64,000 bases of DNA from Pseudofabraea citricarpa (Eukaryota > Ascomycota > Leotiomycetes > Helotiales > Dermateaceae): positions 868,001-932,000 of the forward strand of contig JAPWGK010000014.1 of assembly GCA_029641185.1 (NCBI GenBank), read 5' to 3'. Positions 9,658 to 21,278 of the stretch are shown piece by piece (positions within the stretch are counted from its first letter, which is position 1; the number at the start of each line of letters is the position of its first letter). The notes below the pieces were generated by a model that searched no databases, was not told where the DNA came from, and saw only the letters and a program-made list of their open reading frames with translations. The position numbers and the translations under genes were made by a program.

Positions 9658-12295
9658 TTACATATTTGCTAACTCGGTATCCCATCCCCACGATCGTTTT
9701 AAATGCTCCTGCGCCGTTGCCGTCGGCCACGCGTGGTCTTTCTCGGTCCGCACCAGCACATTCAGGAGGGCCATCTGCTCGTAGCGGTCTGCGAAGCGAT
9801 CCCCACACATTGTCACTCCCATACATGCTGTGAACATGCCTGGTATTGTACGTCTATTCGAGAGAGCCGTGCCACACATTTCCTTCACTTGGCGCTTGAT
9901 CTCGTCCTGTTGTGGATTGGATCAGCGACTTGCAGGATGTGAGAGTGAGGTTGACTTACTTCTCTCTGTTGGTGAGCGAGCTTCTGGCTCGGTCCGATAC
10001 GAGGTAGTGTTGGATTGTAACACATCAGGAGCACACGAGCGAATATCGAGTGCATGATCCCGATGACTGCCATCTCGTCAACCATCACACAAGAAGTACA
10101 GGCTTATACATCGATATACTCACCTACAGCATGATTCAAATAGCAGATCTCGGGAAACACCTCTCCCAGACTGTTATCCGGCTCGCGATACGAGAGGGGT
10201 AAGAAGGAGAGCGGTCTCGAATCCAGCCACTGGGAATCATAATCCTTGAGTTCCTGATACTTGGCGGGCGTCTGCTCGTCGCTGCCGAAGCTGAACTTGG
10301 CTATCTCAGCACAATACACGATGATTCTATTAGACCATGTATCGTCATCAGCAGGGCAAAACGAGCGATCGATAAAGCTATGGTCTAGTTTGGTCTTCAC
10401 GGGCCGCTGGTTCACAAAGGCCATGTATATCTCCTGCCGCAGGCCGACCCAGAAACACGCCTGTCGCAAACTGCTGGCGACGGATGAGGTTTGAATATTC
10501 ATAAAGACCTGGATGCCGAGCAGGTGGCCTTGGTAATCCGTGCCTACGAGTGGGACTTTACGGAGAGGGGGAAGTGAGCATTAGCGCCATCAACATGATA
10601 AGATGGAATGGGTGGCGTCTATCTAGATGACTCGGAACATACCATCTAGTTCCTCTAGGGTGCGCAGGAGGATCGTCGCTGCGAGGAGATCGTCATTCAT
10701 CAGAGCTGAAGAATCGCCGGATATGGTCGAGAGGTGCTGCAGGCATTCTTGATGATACCTGTCAGAGGCATATTGGTCGTACTGGCCAATGATGCTGAGA
10801 TGGCGCGACGAGAGGGCGAAGATGGCACTGAGGAGCGTCGGGCAGATAATGGCTCGTTTAGGTACCTCGCATCCGAAGTGATTTCTTTTGGTATCGCAGA
10901 GGTCGAACTACGAGTTCACCCAGTCAGGTTCCTCTTCTCTTCTCTCCTCTTCACGAACAGGCAGGACGGAAGAACGAAAGAATGATAGATAAATACCCAA
11001 TGACACATATGATCGATGTAATGCCGCATCAATCGAATCTCGTGCTCCCTCTGCAGCGGAAATGCCACGCGCTCCGTCGACGGGTTGCCTTCTGACCGAC
11101 CCACCAGCGAATCCGCCGGGATGTCTGAAAAGGGCCGCTCTTCTGTAACGGCTGCCGTGGCGATCTGTGGAGGCGGAGGTGGAGGCGTCGTCGTTGTCGT
11201 CCAGTGGGTGAAGGGTGATGCGACCAAGGCTGGGGAAATTGTCGCCTCGGTATTGCTTACCTGAGGATGGGGCTGGTGCTGGGGTTCAGGATTAGATATT
11301 GTGGAGAGTGGTGGTGAGAGCCGGCGTAGTTGCTGTTGCTGCTGTTGCTCTTGTTGTTCTTCTCCTGATGTGTACAAGGCCTCTACATCTTGGCTCTCGT
11401 CTACGAACCGTACTGTTGATGTCTGTTCTCAGTAGGTATACTGTTATCTTCTTCATTTCTTCTTCCTCTTCTTCTTCGTTTTGTGTCCTTTACAGAGGGG
11501 GTTTGAGTGAGTCGATGGACTTACGATTGCGAGAGCTCTTGACCCATTTCTGATCCGGTTTTATCGGGAGGCTATCAAGAATCAGCTTTTTTTCTCTCCT
11601 CTTTCTTTTTTCTAATAAGCAAATAAGCAGTTCAAGATTCTGTGGCTTGCAAGATTCTGAGCCTTATCGAGAGATGCTCAAATCGCTCTTGAGATGTCGT
11701 CAACTCTACTCCCGGGACGTAAAATAGCCAAAGGAAAAGAGAAAAAGAGAAAAAAAGGAAAAAAGGGGGAGGGGGGGGGGGGAAATGAGGTCAAACTCAC
11801 TCAGTCGAGTACCGAAACCGAACGTTGATCTCCTGGATGCACTCTGCCCCCGAGACGACACATCTCGAACAGGCCGGCTTGGCTGCATCACCTGTATATA
11901 GGAACACCAATTAAATTAAAATAAAACCGAATTTCATGCAAGATCCCATAAACCACATACAAGAAAAAGGGACAGAGAAGAAAAAAAGAGCTACACATAC
12001 ATTTAAGATGCCGCTTTCGACAGGCCTAGAGAAACGCGGAGAAACGAGCATCTCCAAATTAGCCGACGTATTTGATATTAAGTAGGTGGGTACTTGGGTC
12101 ACTCCTACTACAAGACGCCAAAAGAAGAGATAAAAGATAAAGGCGAGTCCGAGAGCGAGAGTACGAGAAGACAGACGCTCGATTAGGAAATGTTTTTCTT
12201 TTCTCTCTCTGTGTCTTTCTTTCTGTGGGGGAGGAGAAGGATGGGATGGGCTGGCTTACCGTACAACCTAATTTGTGACGTTCCCGCGTCGTCAT
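9658..12295 (-). CDS. Zn2Cys6 transcription factor, ARCA type, nine exons
   Basis: Exons on the minus strand: 12295-12260, 12025-12001, 11891-11801, 11571-11525, 11412-10997, 10907-10643, 10555-10124, 10066-9960, 9906-9658. They total 555 residues. The binuclear zinc cluster has Cys11, 14, 21, 28, 31 and 38 (CX2CX6CX6CX2CX6C) and is split over three exons, one a 25-nt micro-exon. A disordered stretch with a short poly-Gln follows. Then comes the fungal-specific activator domain, with blocks such as CDTKRNHFGCEVPKRA, LLRTLEELDVPL and FPEICYLNHAV, typical of ARCA-like factors. It should be a nuclear DNA-binding regulator. It is divergent from the sugar porter, so it may control it; that is inference. 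All phases join cleanly. Confidence 0.85.
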
Positions 12296-13196
12296 GATGA
12301 CCACAGACAGAAACCCCCCAGGTTGGACGGGCAGAATAGAACGGAATGAATCGAGCGAGTAGCCTCTCTAACGAAGAAACAAAAAGAGGAGGAGGATTGG
12401 TTGAGGGTAGGAGAGTTGAGAGGGAAAGGGAAAGTCGGCACGCATGCACGCACGCACGCACACAGCTGAGGTATGTCCACGCGCATTAAGTAGTTATTCT
12501 GTCCGGGTGCCGCCGCGAAACATTTCCCGCGCGGGCGAAAGAGGAAACTCGCAGCGCGGCGACGCGGCGGCTGGGCAAGTCGCTACGAGGCCGCTCCAAG
12601 AGCGCGAGCCAATGGGCATGGTCGCATCCGTGGCTTACTGAGATCCGTCTCCTCTCGACCCATAAACTTGGGGTCCCCGCATTTTTTATTTTGCAGTGAA
12701 GTTAAGTTATGATGCTTGTCTCTCCGGTTTTAGTGCTGGAGCTTTCACATCCCGTCATAGCCCGTCGCGGCTTCTGCCCCCACCTCACCTCGTCTTCCCC
12801 TTTCTCTCCTCCTCCTCCTCCTCCTCCTCCTCCTCCTCCTCACCCCCACTTCCCCCGCGGGTGTCGGGAGTTTGGACCCTTAATGAGAAATAACTTGGCT
12901 GTGTTTGGATGGAGGCCATGAGATGCGATCCACGCTGGTAGCTTTTACCCCATATCCAGAACCAAATACCGCTCACATGCATGGGCGGAAAGCCTCTTTG
13001 GGGTAGCCCACTGGCTAGCAGGACTATGTTTGACCATAACAAGGTATGGCATGGCATAGCATAGCATAGCATAACCGTGTATAAATATGTCGCCGTGTCC
13101 TCGTCGTCCTGCTCCATTCGACAGGCAAGGCAATTAGCTATCTGGAAGCCGACCCCAATTCAAACCACCAATCCTCTCTACCCTCGATCCTTCATC
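12296..13196. promoter_or_regulatory. Shared divergent promoter, regulator / sugar porter
   Basis: A 900-bp region between the start of the minus-strand Zn2Cys6 gene and the start of the plus-strand transporter. It contains a pyrimidine-rich (CCT)n run at 12808-12840 and GCATA/GGCATA repeats at about 13039-13073, shortly before the transporter start. CGG triplets that Zn2Cys6 proteins could bind occur around 12545-12570 (GCGGCGACGCGGCGG), but no clean CGG-Nx-CCG pair was confirmed. Confidence 0.5.
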
Positions 13197-15389
13197 ATGG
13201 GTTCTTCGATGCTGGAGAAGAGTGATGCCGACGAGGTCATCACTTCTGGTACCCATACCGAAATCGTCGTTCCTCACGACTTTGAGCCATATGGCCCATC
13301 GGGTACGTTGGTTTTCTGTCCTGACATATCATTTTCTTTTTGCCAGCATGCTGATACTCGCCCCCAGGTTTCAGAGGGATATTCTCTTCGCCGTATGTTG
13401 CTCTCTGTGCAGCCTTCTCTGCCATCGGCGGTATGCTATTTGGATACGAGTATGTACAAGAACCCCCAGCCTGAATAGACACCTGACTAACAATTGCTCG
13501 CTCAGCCAAGGAGTCATCTCCGTAACGCTGGTCATGCCGCAATTCCTGGAGAGGTTTACTGAGGTCTCTGCCTCTGCATCGGGTGGAGGATTTTACAAAG
13601 GTTTGATGACTGGCATGATCGAGTTAGGGGCTTTTATTGGTACGTACTGGTGTACCTCACCTACTTCCAGCTCGCACAAGCTTACCTTTTTTTCTCTTTT
13701 CTTTTTTCTAGGTGCTTTGAATCAGGGTTGGATAGCCGATAAGATTTCTCGCAAATACTCTATCGTCGTGGCCGTGATCATCTTTACTATCGGTTCGGCA
13801 CTGCAAACTTCGTCTGTCGACTATGCCATGTTAGTAGTGGCCCGGTTTATCGGTGGGATAGGTATTGGAATGTAAGTGGCAGGGCAGCATGTTTAGTTGG
13901 TGGATTCAGTACTGATAGATGATACCTTCTCAGGTTGAGCATGGTAGTGCCCGTCTACATTTCCGAAATCTCGCCTCCCGAAATCCGTGGATCTTTGCTG
14001 GTCTTTGAACAATTCAGCATCGTATTCGGAATCGTCGTTTCCTTCTGGATTACCTACGCCACCAAGGATATCCCGTCGAACTGGTCATGGCAGTTGCCCT
14101 TTCTGCTACAGATCGTTCCGGGATTGCTCTTGGGCGTGGGCATTTTCTTCCTGCCCTTCTCTCCCCGCTGGTTGGCATCTAAGGGTCGCGAAGAGGAAGC
14201 TCTTATCAACCTCGCAAAGCTTCGACAACTGCCCACGTCCGATCGACGAGTCCAGTATGAGTGGATGGAAATCATTGCCGAGTCGACCTTCCAAAAAGAG
14301 ATATTGGAGGAGCGCCATCCGAATCTGGTTGAGAGGACGAAGATGAATAGGATCAAGCTGGAGATTGTGTCGTGGTCTGACTGCTTCAAACCGGGTTGCT
14401 GGAAGAGAACTCACGTTGGTGCAGGTCTGATGTTCTTTCAGCAGGTAAAGACTCGCAACCGAGAAATATTTGGAAAAGAGGAAGTGCTGATATGTATAGT
14501 TCGTGGGAATTAATGCCTTGATTTACTACTCGCCGACGTTATTCGGGTAAGGTCTACTAGAGAGATCCAGTCGTACTATTTACTGACACGGCAGTAGAAC
14601 CATGGGTCTTGATTATGACATGCAACTTATCATGTCCGGAGTCCTCAACTGCACCCAACTCGTCGGCGTGCTATCCAGTCTATGGACACTCGATCGATTC
14701 GGCCGTCGAAAGATCCTCATGTGGGGAAGTCTCGGCATGACCATCTCCCATCTGATCATCTCTATCCTCGTTGGTCTCTACGACAAAGACTGGCCGTCTC
14801 ATCGCCCCGAAGGGTGGACCAGTGTTGCTTTCTTACTCTTTTATATGCTTACCTTTGGAGCAAGTTGGGGTCCTGTACCATGGGCTATGTAAGATATTCT
14901 CTTCTCCCGCAGAAAGTCAAGATGTTGAAGCGGTGACTTACACTGTTTCCAGGCCAGCTGAGATTTTCCCATCGTCTTTGCGCGCAAAGGGTGTCGCGAT
15001 CTCAACATGTTCTAGTAAGTCAAACCTCGCCAAACCTGCTTCGTAAATCCACACTAACGATTCTCACCAGACTGGCTCAACAACTTTATAATCGTATGTT
15101 TTTAATTTCCCGACTCTGAGAATTTCTGGGGGCAAAGCTAATCAAAAACTCAAAGGGCGTCATTACCCCGATCCTCGTACAGAACACTGGATTCGGCGCA
15201 TACGTCTTCTTCGCCGTCTTCTGTCTCGGCTCGCTCGGCTGGACCTTCTTCTTTGTTCCGGAGACGAACGGCAAGAGTCTCGAGCAGATGGATGAGGTGT
15301 TTAAAGATCGTGGGCATACGCAGGACGTCGAGAGGCGAAATCGCGTATTTACTGAGGTTGTGAGGACGAGAGCTGCTGGTGGTGTTTGA
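13197..15389 (+). CDS. MFS sugar porter (hexose/quinate-type transporter)
   Basis: Ten exons: 13197-13302, 13368-13449, 13506-13639, 13712-13871, 13934-14444, 14500-14546, 14598-14888, 14953-15014, 15071-15093, 15156-15389; 549 residues. A plasma-membrane proton-coupled sugar carrier of the 12-helix major facilitator superfamily. Family motifs in order: GYDQGVISV in helix 1, GWIADKISRKYSI in loop 2-3, PVYISEISPPEIRG after helix 4, QQFVGINALIYYSP in helix 7 (spanning the exon 5/6 junction) and PETNGKSLEQMDEVF after helix 12. Length and motif set are complete, so it should be functional. Divergent from the ARCA-type regulator. Substrate is not predictable from these motifs. Confidence 0.92.
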
Positions 15390-16965
15390 TTAGTTGTCTA
15401 TTATATTGACGCATGTTGGAGTCGGAGGTCGGGTCTGGTTTGGGGATATCTCTATCTATCGAGGACGCTCTCTAAGCGAGCGAGCATTGGTTGGTTTGGC
15501 GATTTGATAGTAGACGATTCGGTGGCTAGATAGATATCAGAGGACTTGGCTATTATATATCAACAACCTTTCTTGTTCATGGAAAAACAATGGTTGAAGG
15601 GAAGACGATCGATAAGGGAAGTTGACAACTTTGGGAACATTCGAGGTGTTCTGCCTGTTTTGGCCCAAGTATAGGCCGAAATTGTATACCCGGGAGTCGG
15701 AAATTCGTCTCGCTTTCATCTTTATCTATTGTGTCTACTCGTAAGCGAGCAATGCCTTTGCTCCTCAGGATACTTGGGAAGGTTCCCAGGTTTGTCATTG
15801 GCGAGTTAGTTCAGGTTTGTGGGAAATTAAGCGATACTTGTGTTGATCACGCCAGCAAGGAATTGTTTGGTCTGCTGGTCGTTTCAAGGTAGTATTTTAC
15901 TTCTGTGCTTTTCTGTGATGATATTGTTCGCAGTAAACGACATGAATTTGAAATACTGGCTCGTATGTGAAAACAGACAGGTTTCCAAGAACATAGGTGA
16001 AGTAGCTGCTTCCTCCATTGGGTACCTAGCCAATTTCTAGCAACACCATCATGTAACAATCTATTAAAAGAGATAAGAGTCATTGAAAAGCATAGAGGAC
16101 ACTGGAAAATTACAGGGTCATCAGAAAACAAGAGCCAAAGGGTCCCACTTAAACGCAGAAACTTGTGAAAATAAAGAGGATCAACAGAAAGGTGACTTAC
16201 AGCTAAACCCTTGCCTTTTTTAACTGTCCGGCCCCGTGCGGACAACACTTGCTCCGATGAACGAGCCAGCAAATCCTTTAGGCCCTCGGACGTTCTTCCT
16301 CCCTCCGAGAGATCGTGTCTTCAAAGTTCAAAGAGGCTCCTGAGATCGCGGCGGCGAGTTAGAGGTCAGATTGGTAGCGAGTATTGTCACGGCTCTCGTA
16401 CTAAATGCGTCATACTGGTGCTTCATGGCCTGCTTGTTGTGGTCGGTCCTTGATCGTGTGCATTATCTCCAGAATGCTAAGAATCCTCTTCAGGTAGTTT
16501 GAGATGTGGCCAGCGAGTCAGTGGACAGATTAATTAACACATCCTTTATTCGACAGGCTCGTGATTTGGATGTGCCCCTGTGTTCGGCTCCACGTGGCAT
16601 GGGAAGTGAGTATTATCCTGACGAATAGTGGTAGATGGTCGTGTTGTAATATACTGGATATGACATGTCTCCGTCCGAAATCGAGTTGGCTGCTCCGAAT
16701 CCTACCACATTACCAGGCTGTGGGTTTCTCCTGGGTGTTTGGGTACTGGAATGGTATCATGTATGGCTTGGCTGTCATGTCGATGGGTGACGATCGCCCG
16801 ATGCGAACGATGACTGCATGAGATGATGGTGAGCATGATGAGCCAGACGAGCCATTTCGGGGTGCAAGGCTGCACACGTGACGCTTGACGTGTCAGCCTC
16901 GCTCCCAGAAGGGCATCGGCGATGTCGACGCGCTAGAGGCAAATAGGGGTCCTCCTGTCGAGCAA

Positions 16966-16976
16966 GATCCCGATCG
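16966..16976 (+). promoter_or_regulatory. Candidate White Collar (WCC) light/clock element
   Basis: The sequence GATCCCGATCG fits the paired GATNC/CGATN pattern described for White Collar-bound light-response elements of Neurospora frq, with the variable base the same in both halves. It lies about 1.25 kb before the frq start codon. More GAT-containing motifs (CGATGG, CGATGAC, TTCGATCGC) follow within 45 bp. Function is inferred from motif and position only. Confidence 0.4.
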
Positions 16977-17077
16977 GACTCACGATGGTCGATGACAGTC
17001 GGATTGTTCGATCGCTCGAGTTTTGCTGGAGTGTGCACCAGCCAGTGCACCCTCATCGCCAGCCAGGCCAGTTTATT

Positions 17078-17138
17078 GTGTGTGTGTGAGAGAGAGGGAG
17101 AGAGGGAGAGAGGGAGAGAGAGAGAGGGAGAGAGAGAT
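17078..17138. repeat. GT then GAGAGG microsatellite
   Basis: A short TGTGTG run passes into about fifty bases of AGAGAGGG-type purine repeat in the frq upstream region. Confidence 0.85.
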
Positions 17139-17910
17139 GCTTTCTACTGTGTACTGTGTTGATAGCAAGCCACGTGAAGAGGTTGTCAGTAATCATAGTT
17201 AGGTAAGCAAGTACTTCCGTACCGTACCAAGCCCAAGGTCACATCAGCCTCGGACGTGTGGCTGAGATGCACATCAGGAACTTGGAAGGTACGATGCACA
17301 CAATAATAATGATTACTCTACTGTGTCGACCACGATGCAGCATTTAGAGTTTGCTGGCCGCATCGATCTGGGCGCCCATCGAACAGTTCTTTCCCTCTTT
17401 CCCTCTTTCCCCCCTGTCAATCCACGTCCCCCGTCCAATGTCGTGCGCCAGATGGCACCAGCGGGCCCACTTTGATCCCTCTGGCAAATGGCAGCCCTTC
17501 GATCCAGAGAACCCTTGGAACCATACCGCATCGGGACAACACAGGACTGTCGACATCGAGAATTTGGTGGTGACTTCGACTGCATCTCTTCTCCTCGAAC
17601 AACGACGAGCGCAACTCTCGACACGCTGATGCTAAAAGAACCCTCTCGGATGCCTTCCAACGGGTCAAATGCCTCCCGAATGCCTGCCTGGCTCGGCCCA
17701 GCCTGTCAGATGCCCGCCAGTTGGTCGATTCGCACGCCTCCACCTGGTCACTGGCTCACTGGCCCCCATCGTGTCCAGACTGAGTACCGTAAGTGTCTGG
17801 AGTAAGTTGTTCTGTTCTGCCTTACTGCTCTCAAGCGGAGCGTCTCCTTGCAATGCCATATCTCTTTACATATCCGTGTCGACGCGTTTCTGTCTTGCAG
17901 TCATTTTCCT

Positions 17911-18234
17911 ATGAGCCTTTCCCCCGTGTCGAGCCAACCTGCATACCCAATCCCTACTACCAGAACCAGAATCAGAACCAGAATCAGCAATAAGCAGCAG
18001 TCGCAGGAACAGAAACACCGCACACAACACAAGCTTCCTCCACAGCATCTCAATATACATCCTCGCCCTGACAGAGCAACGAAGCATCACTCGAGCACTG
18101 TCTCCACAGGACAGCCATTGTCAAACCCCACCACAGCAGCGAGCTACCGTGAAGCACGTATTTCTGCCGACAAGAGGAACGATATGATAGTGAGGAGGAA
18201 AAGACATCTCCACGAACTCAGAATCGCTCGATGA
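17911..18234 (+). other. Upstream open reading frame overlapping frq start (ATGA)
   Basis: An ATG-initiated frame of 107 codons, basic and Gln/Arg/His-rich, ends in a TGA that shares bases with the proposed frq ATG at 18231 (ATGA overlap, different frame). If it lies in the mRNA, ribosomes finishing it would be placed on the frq start. Its protein resembles nothing known, so a regulatory role is more likely than a coding one. The transcript start is not known. Confidence 0.4.
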
Positions 18235-21200
18235 GAAGAGTGAATATGGGCCCACAACTCCAGACAGGATCACATCCACGCAGAGTCCCCTCCAATCTAT
18301 CTGTGTCATTGGTTCGCAATACGCCAGTTTCAGCCATTGGGCATCATGATGGGGGAGTGACAAGCGCACCGAAACATGCAGACAAGCATGAGATTGCACT
18401 ACCCGTCCGCCATCCATCTAAGGATAGCGACGAATCAGGGAACTCCTCGAGCTCCAACGCGCAACAGTGGTTCAACGAGTCCAACAAACGGCCTGCTTTC
18501 GGAGAAAGTGGTCTACAAGACAGTAAGTGGTCAAGTTGTTTCTACACGGTCTAATATAATATCTAATTCACACGTGCAGACGAACCGCCTTTTTTCCAAA
18601 AGCGGTCCAGTTCTTCCAGTAACTCTTCTGGCTTGGCGGGCATCGAACGTCGTCTTCAAAGCATACATAACCCACACCACCTGCGTTCAATCACAAACAA
18701 TGGAAGCGGATCCGATGATTATAGGAGTGTAATCGACGACCTAACAATCGAGAATCGCAAATTGAAGGAGAGACTACGGAAATACGAGGCCTCCCACAAT
18801 ACAAAGCTCGAAAAAGACAAACTCTTTGAAGTGAAGGTTCATGGTCTACCAGCACGGAAGAAGAGAGAATTAGAGGAAACTCTGCGTGCCTTTGCTTCGA
18901 GCATTGACGGTTTCACGGAATCATCTTCCAAGCGATCGAGGAACAAGCTATCTACTCCTTTTCCCAACTATAAATCCGGTTCAGCTTCTGGGTCAAAAAA
19001 TCCATCAAGTTCTTCGACGTCAAACTCGAGACCAATCAATTCCGACTCAGCTTATGCTTCCATGTCACAATCAGGACAAGCATCCCGAGACAACAAGCCG
19101 ATCAGTTTGGGCCGCGAAGAAAGCAGCAATGATCAGCAGCGTACAGCCAATGAGAAAAATGTGGAATCTTTTCTACATACAATGGCACCTGGGCTTTTGC
19201 CAAAGCACCCTTCAGTCATGACAGAAAAGCAAAGAAAAAAGGAGGTTGTCAGAAGATTGGAACAGCTCTTCACGGGAAAGACAGATGGTATAATCGGAGA
19301 CCACAGTCAACCCCTACAACAACAAGAAGTCTCTAGGTCAGCTGCCAGAGCCGATCAGGCCACCAAAAATGGTCCGAAATCAAATGAAGGTGTTCGTGAA
19401 GCTCACATTTTGAAAGAGCAACTCGAAGGCAACCCTTCCCTTCTTCCTGCAGCTAAAGATCCCAGTAAAGTAGCTGGGACACTACTAAGGCAGGCGTCCA
19501 ACTCATCAATGAATGCTTTCGTGGACCCGCCATCTCCAGAGCAGAGGCCGACTCGGCCATTGGATTTAGACCCAGACCGTCAACAGATACCAGCTGACAA
19601 CGTAGAGTACATTCGGCATTTAGGCCTATCAACTCCACAGTTGAACACCGAAACGACAGCAGATGTTGAATCTGACGCTAATGGGTGGATCTACTTGAAT
19701 CTTCTCATCGGTATGGCCCAACTACATATCATAAATGTAACACCAGATTTTGTGAGATCAGCTGTGGCTGAGGTCAGTGAGAAGTTTCAGCTTTCGCGGG
19801 ATGGGAGAAAGATTCGCTGGAGAGGCGGAACAGAAGGCACTCGACTCAGTAGTGGCAGTAGCGAGAGCGAAGATGCTCGAATTTATTCTTCAGCAGATAG
19901 CGACAGTCTGGAGGAGCGAAATAGAAAGAGGCGAAAAACCAGCATGGTTTCAACTCATAAACTGAATTCTACCTCATACACGAGACATCCGCACTCGGGT
20001 ACTGGATTGGGCAGATCAGGAGTCATGCAATACAAGCCACTGGGATTATTTCGACATCAAACCTCATCAGAAGAGGACTTTACGTCTCTTGAAAGCGATT
20101 GGCAGGTCAGTGGACCAGGAAGAACACCAGGACCTCTCGTTGTCAAGGAAAAGTCTTCTAGTTCTGGGTCATCTAGAAAGAGGCGGAGAGACGACGGGCC
20201 TATTGTATTCTACAGTGGGGCCAATTTTTGTGTTGATCTTTCAGGAGACAGAGGAAGCATTTTGACCCCCCAGCATATTGTAAACCACACACAACCCCCA
20301 ATTGGTTACAGAGGCCAACGACCTACAGCTCTTGGACGAACCTCATCTGGCTCTTTTTTAGCACGGCCACCTTTCAAGGACTACTCAATTGGGTCTGATT
20401 TTCTTCAATCTGCAGCAGCCCGGCCAAAGACACCAGAACCTCTGAAAAGCGAGGATGGCATCGATTTTGACTTCTCCCCAGAATGGGCTTCTGGGAAATC
20501 TCATGCTCCTGCACCTGGATTACAGGAGCTTGTCGCAAGTGGCTTAGGCGGTACTCAACCCGCGGATCATTTCGCCATCCGTGTTAAAACGCGACGAGCA
20601 CGGTTGAGCAGCCCAACACGAGTTAGGATTGCTACTGTATCAGCAGCCGGACCAACTCATCGGCTTCGTCATACCATCAGACCATCGGCATTAGAACTTT
20701 TCCAACATTCACTTGGAGGTTCAACAGAGGATGCTATTACATCCCGGAACTGTATCCCATACAGTTTCTCCCTATATGGTCCGGATGACTTACCAGTCAA
20801 GACAGAAGTCATTGCTACATCGGCACCGAATCGTCTCCGTCCATCTCATCTACCTGAGCCGACTTTCCTGATGGCTTCAACTAGTTCAGAGGATGAATGG
20901 GAAGCTGCCAGTAGTCAGTCTTCGATAGGCATCGACCATTTACGGGGCAATGGAGCATTCGCGTCCCCATCGGCTTCGTCAGATAGTGGATATGCTCCTG
21001 TAAACCAGAATCCTGGGGATGTTACTATGTATGAACAAGAAGATGAAGAAGAAGATGATGATGAGGTTGAGAGTGAAGGCAGCATTGACATGCTGGCGCA
21101 CGCTCGAGAGGCGGACCCAGCTACTATCGCTGCTAGGGAGGAAGAGTTTGAGACACAGGCCCAAAGGAGAGTTTTAGACGAGCTCCCAGCTGGAAGCTCC

Positions 21201-21278
21201 GCTGCAACAATTGATGGAGGGAGTGGATTTTCAAGTGAGGAATGCACTGTCGGTAGTGGCAGTGAAGAATCTTTCTAG
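18231..21278 (+). CDS. frq: FREQUENCY circadian clock protein
   Basis: Two exons (18231-18522, 18580-21278; canonical 57-bp intron) encode 996 residues, close to the 989 of Neurospora FRQ. FRQ is the negative arm of the fungal clock: with its helicase partner FRH and casein kinase 1 it inhibits the White Collar complex. Conserved blocks, in order: the dimerisation coiled coil starting DDYRSVIDDLTIEN (about 143-175), LFEVKVHGLPARKKREL (179-195), RRLEQLFTGK (322-331), PEQRPTRPLDLDPDR (417-431), the GWIYLNLL…NVTP block (466-486), basic nuclear-localisation stretches at about 544-550 and 630-635, the ASGLGG…DHF block (750-762) and an acidic tail (about 916-931). Many Ser/Thr and PEST-like runs suit regulated phosphorylation. 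A second in-frame ATG at 18246 is an alternative start. Confidence 0.95.

Larger units (their letters stand above)
15390..18230. other. Long frq upstream region and leader
   Basis: About 2.8 kb without a convincing gene, between the sugar porter and frq. It contains a light-response-like GATC/CGATC motif (16966-16976), a cluster of GAT repeats on both strands between about 16780 and 17015, a GA-rich microsatellite (17078-17138) and several short upstream frames near the frq start. The frq genes of other ascomycetes also have long promoters and leaders with upstream frames. The overlapping frames at 17313-17805 on both strands show no family features. Confidence 0.55.

Noticed and set aside
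17313..17805. Overlapping 100-115-codon frames on both strands upstream of frq
   Set aside because: No domain, no splice partners, opposite-strand frames of equal length; more likely chance openness of GC-balanced leader DNA.
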